A DNA stretch of 64,000 nucleotides from Fasciola hepatica (lineage: Eukaryota > Platyhelminthes > Trematoda > Plagiorchiida > Fasciolidae): NCBI GenBank assembly GCA_948099385.1, contig CANUEZ040000208.1, forward strand, positions 930,001 to 994,000. Direction: 5' to 3'. The notes beneath the pieces were generated by a model. That model was not told the origin of the DNA. It did not search any database and worked only from the letters and a program-made list of their open reading frames with translations. Both the position numbers and the translations under genes were made by a program. The stretch's first letter is position 1. Every line of letters begins with the position of its first letter. Below are positions 52,201 through 64,000 of the stretch, piece after piece.

Positions 52201-55200
52201 AGCGCTCATCTCATATTCATAGTCAGTAAGTAGTATGTGAACGTGTGTGTGGACGACATTTTCGAGGAAGCGCACGACCGGTTTGGCGGTTGTTGCCGCT
52301 CATCAGCTATGCGTACTCGGTACTCCTATGCCCACTCGTCTTCTGACTTGTACACTCCGATGATCTTCTATAATCATTAGGATCTAATTTGAATCGTCTC
52401 GATTGTGAATGGATACTGTTGATTGAAGAGGCGACAAATGAATGAGAATTGTCATTTCTCGTAGTTATTCGTGTCTGTGTCACTGCTAACCCAACGAACA
52501 ACGAGTTTGCATTTGCAAGCGCTCATCTCATATTCATAGTCAGTAAGTAGTATGTGAACGTGTGTGTGGACGACATTTTCGAGGAAGCACACGACCGGTT
52601 TGGCGGTTGTTGCCGCTCATCAGCTATGCGTACTCGGTACTCCTATGCCCACTCGTCTTCTGACTTGTACACTCCGATGATCTTTTATGTTCAATAGGAT
52701 CTAATTTGAATCGTCTCGATTGTGAATGGATACTGTTGATTGAAGAGGCGACAAATGAATGAGAATTGTCATTTCTCGTAGTTATTCGTGTCGGGGTCAC
52801 TGCTAACCCAACGAACAACGAGTTTGCATTTGCAAGCGCTCATCTCATATTCATAGTCAGTAAGTAGTATGTGAACGTGTGTGTGGACGACATTTTCGAG
52901 GAGCAAACACGACCGGTTTGGCGGTTGTTGCCGCTCATCAGCTATGCGTACTCGGTACTCCTATGCCCACTCGTCTTCTGACTTGTACACTCCGATGATC
53001 TTCTATAATCATTAGGATCTAATTTGAATCGTCTCGATTGTGAACGGATACTGTTGATTGAAGAGGCGGCAAATGAATGAGAATTGTCATTTCTCGTAGT
53101 TATTCGTGTCTGGGTCACTGCTAACCCAACGAACAACGAGTTTGCATTTGCAAGCGCTCATCTCATATTCATAGTCAGTAAGTAGTATGTGAACGTGTGT
53201 GTGGACGACATTTTCGAGGAAGCACACGACCGGTTTGGCGGTTGTTGCCGCTCATCAGCTATGCGTACTCGGTACTCCTATGCCCACTCGTCTTCTGACT
53301 TGTACACTCCGATGATCTTTTATGTTCAATAGGATCTAATTTGAATCGTCTCGATTGTGAATGGATACTGTTGATTGAAGAGGCGACAAATGAATGAGAA
53401 TTGTCATTTCTCGTAGTTATTCGTGTCTGGGTCACTGCTAACCCAACGAACAACGAGTTTGCATTTGCAAGCGCTCATCTCATATTCATAGTCAGTAAGT
53501 AGTATGTGAACGTGTGTGTGGACGACATTTTCGAGGAAGCACACGACCGGTTTGGCGGTTGTTGCCGCTCATCAGCTATGCGTACTCGGTACTCCTATGC
53601 CCACTCGTCTTCTGACTTGTACACTCCGATGATCTTTTATGTTCAATAGGATCTAATTTGAATCGTCTCGATTGTGAACGGATACTGTTGATTGAAGAGG
53701 CGGCAAATGAATGAGAATTGTCATTTCTCGTAGTTATTCGTGTCTGTGTCACTGCTAACCCAACGAACAACGAGTTTGCATTTGCCAGCGCTCATCTCAT
53801 ATTCATAGTCAGTAAGTAGTATGTGAACGTGTGTGTGGACGACATTTTCGAGGAAGCGCACGACCGGTTTGGCGGTTGTTGCCGCTCATCAGCTATGCGT
53901 ACTCGGTACTCCTATGCCCACTCGTCTTCTGACTTGTACACTCCGATGATCTTTTATGTTCAATAGGATCTAATTTGAATCGTCTCGAGTGTGGATGGAT
54001 ACTGTTGATTGAAGAGGCGACAAATGAATGAGAATTGTCATTTCTCGTAGTTATTCGTGTCTGGGTCACTGCTAACCCAACGAACAACGAGTTTGCATTT
54101 GCAAGCGCTCATCTCATATTCATAGTCAGTAAGTAGTATGTGAACGTGTGTGTGGACGACATTTTCGAGGAAGCACACGACCGGTTTGGCGGTTGTTGCC
54201 GCTCATCAGCTATGCGTACTCGGTACTCCTATGCCCACTCGTCTTCTGACTTATACACTCCGATGATCTTTTATGTTCAATAGGATCTAATTTGAATCGT
54301 CTCGATTGTGAATGGATACTGTTGATTGAAGAGGCGACAAATGAATGAGAATTGTCATTTCTCGTAGTTATTCGTGTCTGGGTCACTGCTAACCCAACGA
54401 ACAACGAGTTTGCATTTGCAAGCGCTCATCTCATATTCATAGTCAGTAAGTAGTATGTGAACGTGTGTGTGGACGACATTTTCGAGGAAGCACACGACCG
54501 GTTTGGCGGTTGTTGCCGCTCATCAGCTATGCGTACTCGGTACTCCTATGCCCACTCGTCTTCTGACTTGTACACTCCGATGATCTTTTATGTTCAATAG
54601 GATCTAATTTGAATCGTCTCGATTGTGAACGGATACTGTTGATTGAAGAGGCGACAAATGAATGAGAATTGTAATTTCTCGTAGTTATTCGTGTCGGGGT
54701 CACTGCTAACCCAACGAACAACGAGTTTGCATTTGCAAGCGCTCATCTCATATTCATAGTCAGTAAGTAGTATGTGAACGTGTGTGTGGACGACATTTTC
54801 GAGGAAGCGCACGACCGGTTTGGCGGTTGTTGCCGCTCATCAGCTATGCGTACTCGGTACTCCTATGCCCACTCGTCTTCTGACTTGTACACTCCGATGA
54901 TCTTCTATAATCATTAGGATCTAATTTGAATCGTCTCGATTGTGAACGGATACTGTTGATTGAAGAGGCGACAAATGAATGAGAATTGTAATTTCTCGTA
55001 GTTATTCGTGTCTGTGTCACTGCTAACCCAACGAACAACGAGTTTGCATTTGCAAGCGCTCATCTCATATTCATAGTCAGTAAGTAGTATGTGAACGTGT
55101 GTGTGGACGACATTTTCGAGGAAGCACACGACCGGTTTGGCGGTTGTTGCCGCTCATCAGCTATGCGTACTCGGTACTCCTATGCCCACTCGTCTTCTGA

Positions 55201-56749
55201 CTTATACACTCCGATGATCTTTTATGTTCAATAGGATCTAATTTGAATCGTCTCGATTGTGAATGGATACTGTTGATTGAAGAGGCGACAAATGAATGAG
55301 AATTGTCATTTCTCGTAGTTATTCGTGTCTGGGTCACTGCTAACCCAACGAACAACGAGTTTGCATTTGCAAGCGCTCATCTCATATTCATAGTCAGTAA
55401 GTAGTATGTGAACGTGTGTGTGGACGACATTTTCGAGGAAGCACACGACCGGTTTGGCGGTTGTTGCCGCTCATCAGCTATGCGTACTCGGTACTCCTAT
55501 GCCCACTCGTCTTCTGACTTGTACACTCCGATGATCTTCTATAATCACTAGGATCTAATTTGAATCGTCTCGATTGTGAATGGATACTGTTGATTGAAGA
55601 GGCGACAAATGAATGAGAATTGTCATTTCTCGTAGTTATTCGTGTCTGTGTCACTGCTAACCCAACGAACAACGAGTTTGCATTTGCAAGCGCTCATCTC
55701 ATATTCATAGTCAGTAAGTAGTATGTGAACGTGTGTGTGGACGACATTTTCGAGGAAGCACACGACCGGTTTGGCGGTTGTTGCCGCTCATCAGCTATGC
55801 GTACTCGGTACTCCTATGCCCACTCGTCTTCTGACTTGTACACTCCGATGATCTTCTATAATCATTAGGATCTAATTTGAATCGTCTCGATTGTGAATGG
55901 ATACTGTTGATTGAAGAGGCGACAAATGAATGAGAATTGTCATTTCTCGTAGTTATTCGTGTCTGTGTCACTGCTAACCCAACGAACAACGAGTTTGCCT
56001 TTGCAAGCGCTCATCTCATATTCATAGTCAGTAAGTAGTATGTGAACGTGTGTGTGGACGACATTTTCGAGGAAGCACACGACCGGTTTGGCGGTTGTTG
56101 CCGCTCATCAGCTATGCGTACTCGGTACTCCTATGCCCACTCGTCTTCTGACTTGTACACTCCGATGATCTTCTATAATCACTAGGATCTAATTTGAATC
56201 GTCTCGATTGTGAATGGATACTGTTGATTGAAGAGGCGACAAATGAATGAGAATTGTCATTTCTCGTAGTTATTCGTGTCTGTGTCACTGCTAACCCAAC
56301 GAACAACGAGTTTGCATTTGCAAGCGCTCATCTCATATTCATAGTCAGTAAGTAGTATGTGAACGTGTGTGTGGACGACATTTTCGAGGAAGCACACGAC
56401 CGGTTTGGCGGTTGTTGCCGCTCATCAGCTATGCGTACTCGGTACTCCTATGCCCACTCGTCTTCTGACTTGTACACTCCGATGATCTTTTATGTTCAAT
56501 AGGATCTAATTTGAATCGTCTCGATTGTGAATGGATACTGTTGATTGAAGAGGCGACAAATGAATGAGAATTGTCATTTCTCGTAGTTATTCGTGTCTGT
56601 GTCACTGCTAACACAACGAACAACGAGTTTGCATTTGCAAGCGCTCATCTCATATTCATAGTCAGTAAGTAGTATGTGAACGTGTGTGTGGACGACATTT
56701 TCGAGGAAGCACACGACCGGTTTGGCGGTTGTTGCCGCTCATCAGCTAT

Positions 56750-59700
56750 GCGTACTCGGTACTCCTATGCCCACTCGTCTTCTGACTTGTACACTCCGAT
56801 GATCTTCTTTAATCACTAAGATCTAATTTGAATCGTCTCGATTGTGAATGGATATTGTTGATTGAAGAGGCGACAAATGAATGAGAATTGTCATTTCTCG
56901 TAATTATTCGTGTCTGTGTCACTGCTAACCCAACGAACAACGAGTTTGCATTTGCAAGCGCTCATCTCATAATCATAGTCAGTAAGTAGTATGTGAACGT
57001 GTGTGTGGACGACATTTTCGAGGAAGCGCACGACCGGTTTGGCGGTTGTTGCCGCTCATCAGCTATGCGTACTCGGTACTCCTATGCCCACTCGTCTTCT
57101 GACTTGTACACTCCGATGATCTTTTATGTTCAATAGGATCTAATTTGAATCGTCTCGATTGTGAACGGATACTGTTGATTGAAGAGGCGGCAAATGAATG
57201 AGAATTGTCATTTCTCGTAGTTATTCGTGTCTGTGTCACTGCTAACCCAACGAACAACGAGTTTGCATTTGCCAGCGCTCATCTCATATTCATAGTCAGT
57301 AAGTAGTATGTGAACGTGTGTGTGGACGACATTTTCGAGGAAGCACACGACCGGTTTGGCGGTTGTTGCCGCTCATCAGCTATGCGTACTCGGTACTCCT
57401 ATGCCCACTCGTCTTCTGACTTGTACACTCCGATGATCTTTTATGTTCAATAGGATCTAATTTGAATCGTCTCGATTGTGAATGGATACTGTTGATTGAA
57501 GAGGCGACAAATGAATGAGAATTGTCATTTCTCGTAGTTATTCGTGTCTGGGTCACTGCTAACCCAACGAACAACGAGTTTGCATTTGCAAGCGCTCATC
57601 TCATATTCATAGTCAGTAAGTAGTATGTGAACGTGTGTGTGGACGACATTTTCGAGGAAGCACACGACCGGTTTGGCGGTTGTTGCCGCTCATCAGCTAT
57701 GCGTACTCGGTACTCCTATGCCCACTCGTCTTCTGACTTGTACACTCCGATGATCTTCTATAATCATTAGGATCTAATTTGAATCGTCTCGATTGTGAAT
57801 GGATACTGTTGATTGAAGAGGCGACAAATGAATGAGAATTGTCATTTCTCGTAGTTATTCGTGTCTGTGTCACTGCTAACACAACGAACAACGAGTTTGC
57901 ATTTGCAAGCGCTCATCTCATATTCATAGTCAGTAAGTAGTATGTGAACGTGTGTATGGACGACATTTTCGAGGAAGCACACGACCGGTTTGGCGGTTGT
58001 TGCCGCTCATCAGCTATGCGTACTCGGTACTCCTATGCCCACTCGTCTTCTGACTTGTACACTCCGATGATCTTTTATGTTCAATAGGATCTAATTTGAA
58101 TCGTCTCGATTGTGAATGGATACTGTTGATTGAAGAGGCGACAAATGAATGAGAATTGTCATTTCTCGTAGTTATTCGTGTCTGGGTCACTGCTAACCCA
58201 ACGAACAACGAGTTTGCATTTGCAAGCGCTCATCTCATATTCATAGTCAGTAAGTAGTATGTGATCGTGTGTGTGGACGACATTTTCGAGGAAGCACACG
58301 ACCGGTTTGGCGGTTGTTGCCGCTCATCAGCTATGCGTACTCGGTACTCCTATGCCCACTCGTCTTCTGACTTGTACACTCCGATGATCTTTTATGTTCA
58401 ATAGGATCTAATTTGAATCGTCTCGATTGTGAATGGATACTGTTGATTGAAGAGGCGACAAATGAATGAGAATTGTCATTTCTCGTAGTTATTCGTGTCT
58501 GTGTCACTGCTAACCCAACGAACAACGAGTTTGCATTTGCAAGCGCTCATCTCATATTCATAGTCAGTAAGTAGTATGTGAACGTGTGTGTGGACGACAT
58601 TTTCGAGGAAGCACACGACCGGTTTGGCGGTTGTTGCCGCTCATCAGCTATGCGTACTCGGTACTCCTATGCCCACTCGTCTTCTGACTTGTACACTCCG
58701 ATGATCTTTTATGTTCAATAGGATCTAATTTGAATCGTCTCGATTGTGAATGGATATTGCTGATTGAAGAGGCGACAAATGAATGAGAATTGTCATTTCT
58801 CGTAGTTATTCGTGTCTGTGTCACTGCTAACCCAACGAACAACGAGTTTGCATTTGCAAGCGCTCATCTCATATTCATAGTCAGTAAGTAGTATGTGAAC
58901 GTGTGTGTGGACGACATTTTCGAGGAAGCACACGACCGGTTTGGCGGTTGTTGCCGCTCATCAGCTATGCGTACTCGGTACTCCTATGCCCACTCGTCTT
59001 CTGACTTGTACACTCCGATGATCTTCTTTAATCACTAAGATCTAATTTGAATCGTCTCGATTGTGAATGGATATTGTTGATTGAAGAGGCGACAAATGAA
59101 TGAGAATTGTCATTTCTCGTAGTTATTCGTGTCTGTGTCACTGCTAACCCAACGAACAACGAGTTTGCATTTGCAAGCGCTTATCTCATAATCATAGTCA
59201 GTAAGTAGTATGTGAACGTGTGTGTGGACGACATTTTCGAGGAAGCGCACGACCGGTTTGGCGGTTGTTGCCGCTCATCAGCTATGCGTACTCGGTACTC
59301 CTATGCCCACTCGTCTTCTGACTTGTACACTCCGATGATCTTTTATGTTCAATAGGATCTAATTTGAATCGTCTCGATTGTGAACGGATACTGTTGATTG
59401 AAGAGGCGGCAAATGAATGCGAATTGTCATTTCTCGTAGTTATTCGTGTCTGTGTCACTGCTAACCCAACGAACAACGAGTTTGCATTTGCCAGCGCTCA
59501 TCTCATATTCATAGTCAGTAAGTAGTATGTGAACGTGTGTGTGGACGACATTTTCGAGGAAGCACACGACCGGTTTGGCGGTTGTTGCCGCTCATCAGCT
59601 ATGCGTACTCGGTACTCCTATGCCCACTCGTCTTCTGACTTGTACACTCCGATGATCTTTTATGTTCAATAGGATCTAATTTGAATCGTCTCGATTGTGA

Positions 59701-61504
59701 ATGGATACTGTTGATTGAAGAGGCGACAAATGAATGAGAATTGTCATTTCTCGAAGTTATTCGTGTCTGTGTCACTGCTAACACAACGAACAACGAGTTT
59801 GCATTTGCAAGCGCTCATCTCATATTCATAGTCAGTAAGTAGTATGTGAACGTGTGTGTGGACGACATTTTCGAGGAAGCACACGACCGGTTTGGCGGTT
59901 GTTGCCGCTCATCAGCTATGCGTACTCGGTACTCCTATGCCCACTCGTCTTCTGACTTGTACACTCCGATGATCTTTTATGTTCAATAGGATCTAATTTG
60001 AATCGTCTCGATTGTGAATGGATATTGGTGATTGAAGAGGCGACAAATGAATGAGAATTGTCATTTCTCGTAGTTATTCGTGTCTGTGTCACTGCTAACC
60101 CAACGAACAACGAGTTTGCATTTGCAAGCGCTCATCTCATATTCATAGTCAGTAAGTAGTATGTGAACGTGTGTGTGGACGACATTTTCGAGGAAGCACA
60201 CGACCGGTTTGGCGGTTGTTGCCGCTCATCAGCTATGCGTACTCGGTACTCCTATGCCCACTCGTCTTCTGACTTGTACACTCCGATGATCTTTTATGTT
60301 CAATAGGATCTAATTTGAATCGTCTCGATTGTGAATGGATACTGTTGATTGAAGAGGCGACAAATGAATGAGAATTGTCATTTCTCGTAGTTATTCGTGT
60401 CTGTGTCACTGCTAACCCAACGAACAACGAGTTTGCATTTGCAAGCGCTCATCTCATAATCATAGTCAGTAAGTAGTATGTGAACGTGTGTGTGGACGAC
60501 ATTTTCGAGGAAGCACACGACCGGTTTGGCGGTTGTTGCCGCTCATCAGCTATGCGTACTCGGTACTCCTATGCCCACTCGTCTTCTGACTTGTACACTC
60601 CGATGATCTTTTATGTTCAATAGGATCTAATTTGAATCGTCTCGATTGTAAATGGATACTGTTGATTGAAGAGGCGACAAATGAATGAGAATTGTCATTT
60701 CTCGTAGTTATTCGTGTCTGGGTCACTGCTAACCCAACGAACAACGAGTTTGCATTTGCAAGCGCTCATCTCATATTCATAGTCAGTAAGTAGTATGTGA
60801 ACGTGTGTGTGGACGACATTTTCGAGGAAGCACACGACCGGTTTGGCGGTTGTTGCCGCTCATCAGCTATGCGTACTCGGTACTCCTATGCCCACTCGTC
60901 TTCTGACTTGTACACTCCGATGATCTTTTATGTTCAATAGGATCTAATTTGAATCGTCTCGATTGTGAATGGATATTGTTGATTGAAGAGGCGACAAATG
61001 AATGAGAATTGTCATTTCTCGTAGTTATTCGTGTCTGTGTCACTGCTAACCCAACGAACAACGAGTTTGCATTTGCAAGCGCTCATCTCATATTCATAGT
61101 CAGTAAGTAGTATGTGAACGTGTGTGTGGACGACATTTTCGAGGAAGCACACGACCGGTTTGGCGGTTGTTGCCGCTCATCAGCTATGCGTACTCGGTAC
61201 TCCTATGCCCACTCGTCTTCTGACTTGTACACTCCGATGATCTTCTTTAATCACTAAGATATAATTTGAATCGTCTCGATTGTGAACGGATACTGTAGAT
61301 TGAAGAGGCGACAAATGAATGAGAATTGTCATTTCTCGTAGTTATTTGTGTCTGGCTCACTGCTAACCAAACGAACAACGAGTTTGCATTTGCAAGCGCT
61401 CATCTCATATTCATAGTCAGTAAGTAGTATGTGAACGTGTGTGTGGACGACATTTTCGAGGAAGCACACGACCGGTTTGGCGGTTGTTGCCGCTCATCAG
61501 CTAT
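56750..61504 (+). repeat. 7-unit spacing of a distinctive unit pair (2219 bp)
   Basis: Units at 56750, 58969 and 61188 carry the CTTCTTTAATCACTAAGAT box, seen only here, at exactly 2219-bp (7-unit) spacing. The first two also share CTCATAATCATAG and GCGCACG. Each is followed by a GAACGG unit; those at 57067 and 59286 also share GGCGGCAAATG and TTTGCCAGCGC, while the one at 61505 does not. The internal units match less well: the AACACAACG marker sits in 57701 in the first block and 59603 in the second, implying a one-unit shift. This is a partial HOR, not a perfect triplication. Confidence 0.72.
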
Positions 61505-62455
61505 GCGTACTCGGTACTCGTATGCCCACTCGTCTTCTGACTTGTACACTCCGATGATCTTTTATGTTCAATAGGATCTAATTTGAATCGTCTCGATTGT
61601 GAACGGATACTGTTGATTGAAGAGGCGACAAATGAATGAGAATTGTCATTTCTCGTAGTTATTCGTGTCTGGGTCACTGCTGACACAACGAACAACGAGT
61701 TTGCATTTGCAAGCGCTCATCTCATATTCATAGTCAGTAAGTAGTATGTGAACGTGTGTGTGGACGACATTTTCGAGGAAGCACACGACCGGTTTGGCGG
61801 TTGTTGCCGCTCATCAGCTATGCGTACTCGGTACTCCTATGCCCACTCGTCTTCTGACTTGTACACTCCGATGATCTTTTATGTTCAATAGGATCTAATT
61901 TGAATCGTCTCGATTGTGAATGGATACTGTTGATTGAAGAGGCGACAAATGAATGAGAATTGTCATTTCTCGTAGTTATTCGTGTCTGTGTCACTGCTAA
62001 CCCAACGAACAACGAGTTTGCATTTGCAAGCGCTCATCTCATATTCATAGTCAGTAAGTAGTATGTGAACGTGTGTGTGGACGACATTTTCGAGGAAGCA
62101 CACGACCGGTTTGGCGGTTGTTGCCGCTCATCAGCTATGCGTACTCGGTACTCCTATGCCCACTCGTCTACTGACTTATACATTCCGATGATCTTTTATG
62201 TTCAATAGGATCTAATTTGAATCGTCTCGATTGTGAATGGATACTGTTGATTGAAGAGGCGACAAATGAATGAGAATTGTCATTTCTCGTAGTTATTCGT
62301 GTCTGGGTCACTGCTAACCCAACGAACAACGAGTTTGCATTTGCAAGCGCTCATCTCATATTCATAGTCAGTAAGTAGTATGTGAACGTGTGTGTGGACG
62401 ACATTTTCGAGGAAGCACACGACCGGTTTGGCGGTTGTTGCCGCTCATCAGCTAT

Positions 62456-62772
62456 GCGTACTCGGTACTCCTATGCCCACTCGTCTTCTGACTTGTACAC
62501 TCCGATGATCTTTTATGTTCAATAGGATCTAATTTGAATCGTCTCGATTGCGGATGGATACTGTTACTTGAAGTGCCGACAAATGAATGAGAATTGTCAT
62601 TTCTCGTAGTTATTCGTGTCTGGGTCACTGCTAACCCAACGAACAACGAGTTTGCATTTGCAAGCGCTCATCTCATATTCATAGTCAGTAAGTAGTATGT
62701 GAACGTGTGTGTGGACGACATTTTCGAGGAAGCGCACGACCGGTTTGGCGGTTGTTGCCGCTCATCAGCTAT
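62456..62772 (+). repeat. Monomer with a short divergent patch
   Basis: Near 62548-62580 the sequence reads GATTGCGGATGG and TGTTACTTGAAGTGCCGAC where the consensus has GATTGTGAATGG and TGTTGATTGAAGAGGCGAC. The GTGCCGAC element is shared with the divergent unit at 26317. The rest of the unit is ordinary, so this looks like a short conversion patch from a related subfamily. Confidence 0.8.
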
Positions 62773-63723
62773 GCGTACTCGGTACTCCTATGCCCACTCG
62801 TCTTCTGACTTGTACACTCCGATGATCTTTTATGTTCAATAGGATCTAATTTGAATCGTCTCGATTGTGAATGGATACTGTTGATTGAAGAGGCGATAAA
62901 TGAATGAGAATTGTCATTTCTCGTAGTTATTCGTGTCTGTGTCACTGCTAACCCAACGAACAACGAGTTTGCATTTGCAAGCGCTCATCTCATAATCATA
63001 GTCAGTAAGTAGTATGTGAACGTGTGTGTGGACGACATTTTCGAGGAAGCACACGACCGGTTTGGCGGTTTTTGCCGCTCATCAGCTATGCGTACTCGGT
63101 ACTCCTATGCCCACTCGTCTTCTGACTTGTACACTCCGATGATCTTTTATGTTCAATAGGATCTAATTTGAATCGTCTCGATTGTGAATGGATACTGTTG
63201 ATTGAAGAGGCGACAAATGAATGAGAATTGTCATTTCTCGTAGTTATTCGTGTCTGGGTCACTGCTGACACAACGAACAACGAGTTTGCATTTGCAAGCG
63301 CTCATCTCATATTCATAGTCAGTAAGTAGTATGTGAACGTGTGTGTGGACGACATTTTCGAGGAAGCACACGACCGGTTTGGCGGTTGTTGCCGCTCATC
63401 AGCTATGCGTACTCGGTACTCCTATGCCCACTCGTCTTCCGACTTATACACTCCGATGATCGTTTATGTTCAATAGGATCTAATTTGAATCGTCTCGATT
63501 GTGAATGGATACTGTTGATTGAAGAGGCGACAAATGAATGAGAATTGTCATTTCTCGTAGTTATTCGTGTCTGGGTCACTGCTAACCCAACGAACAACGA
63601 GTTTGCATTTGCAAGCGCTCATCTCATATTCATAGTCAGTAAGTAGTATGTGAACGTGTGTGTGGACGACATTTTCGAGGAAGCGCACGACCGGTTTGGC
63701 GGTTGTTGCCGCTCATCAGCTAT

Positions 63724-64000
63724 GCGTACTCGGTACTCCTATGCCCACTCGTCTTCTGACTTGTACACTCCGATGATCTTCTATAATCATTAGGATCTAA
63801 TTTGAATCGTCTCGATTGTGAATGGATACTGTTGATTGAAGAGGCGACAAATGAATGAGAATTGTCATTTCTCGTAGTTATTCGTGTCTGTGTCACTGCT
63901 AACCCAACGAACAACGAGTTTGCATTTGCAAGCGCTCATCTCATATTCATAGTCAGTAAGTAGTATGTGAACGTGTGTGTGGACGACATTTTCGAGGAAG
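63724..64000 (+). repeat. Partial final monomer cut by the window edge
   Basis: The last unit is B type (CTTCTATAATCATTAGG) with CTGTGTC. It stops at monomer position 277 (GAGGAAG) because the window ends. Nothing suggests that the array ends here. Confidence 0.95.

Larger units (their letters stand above)
1..64000 (+). repeat. 317-bp satellite DNA array, about 202 tandem units
   Basis: One monomer repeats head to tail across the entire window. The anchor GCGTACTCGG recurs at 1, 318, 635, 952 and so on to 63724, giving 201 complete units plus a 277-bp partial one. The net length excess over 201 x 317 is 6 bp and is fully explained by a handful of one- to three-base indels. All units share one orientation and no unique DNA interrupts them. 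Units differ mostly by substitutions at a limited set of positions. G+C is about 44% in the consensus. No transposase, reverse transcriptase, terminal inverted repeats, rRNA or tRNA sequence is visible. Such arrays are typical of eukaryotic heterochromatin; a centromeric or pericentromeric role is inference only. I do not recognise the family. The strand is arbitrary and follows the given sequence. Confidence 0.98.

Noticed and set aside
1..64000. A giant tandem-repeat protein (mucin or silk-like)
   Set aside because: 317 is not divisible by 3, so the frame shifts at each unit, and every frame meets stops within one or two units.
1..64000. CRISPR array
   Set aside because: The repeats abut with no variable spacers, the period is far too long, and there are no cas genes.
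1..64000. rDNA intergenic spacer subrepeats or another gene-linked spacer
   Set aside because: No rRNA, snRNA, histone or tRNA sequence appears in 64 kb, and the array is much longer than ordinary spacer subrepeats.
1..64000. Transposable element or helitron-derived repeat
   Set aside because: I saw no terminal inverted repeats, target-site duplications, poly-A tails or enzyme-coding remnants, and no unit is interrupted.

Overview
The whole 64,000-base window is one satellite DNA array. A single monomer of 317 bp repeats head to tail, always in the same orientation, from the first base to the last. Counting from the motif GCGTACTCGG at base 1, there are 201 complete units (bases 1-63723) and a 277-bp partial unit at the end (63724-64000). 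I see no unique sequence, gene, RNA gene, transposon, CRISPR array or inversion. The array runs off both window edges, so its true length and its flanks are unknown.

The monomer is about 44% G+C (140 of 317 in the hand-derived consensus) and carries about 19 CpG dinucleotides, slightly more than its base composition predicts. An array this long and uniform points to eukaryotic constitutive heterochromatin, such as a pericentromeric, centromeric or subtelomeric block. The undepleted CpG fits a genome with little DNA methylation, for example many invertebrates, better than a vertebrate or plant. I do not recognise the monomer and cannot name a species.

Most units differ from the consensus at a few positions. 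Length variants are rare: 316 bp (one-base deletions), 318 bp (mostly a recurrent insertion allele near the end of the monomer), and one 320-bp unit. The main polymorphisms are at monomer positions 32, 40, 58/62/63/67, 100, 106, 160, 168, 181, 188 and 279. Linked variants reveal nested higher-order repeats (HORs) with different periods in different places: 4 units near 1.9-4.4 kb, 5 units at 7.9-11.1 kb, 2 units at 12.4-13.6 kb and 15.5-17.1 kb, 4 units at 19.3-21.6 kb, 6 units at 21.6-25.4 kb, 5 units at 33.6-36.8 kb and 43.1-46.3 kb, and a looser 7-unit period at 56.8-61.5 kb. This is the pattern expected from repeated local unequal exchange or amplification.

The variants also form regional domains. 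The A-to-T change at monomer position 188 is concentrated at 27-46 kb. The C67 form on the common A background occurs only before 28 kb. An ATAATCAT variant is confined to 56.9-63 kb. One unit (26317-26633) has about 15 substitutions and no indel packed into about 70 bp, and fragments of that divergent sequence recur in a few other units. This suggests gene conversion from a divergent subfamily not otherwise present here.

Short reading frames of 64-98 codons recur on both strands, but I reject them as genes. Most begin at TTG or GTG, none is maintained across units (317 is not a multiple of 3), and about 33 units carry stops in the main frame. If anything here is new, it is the satellite family and its changing HOR architecture, not a protein system.
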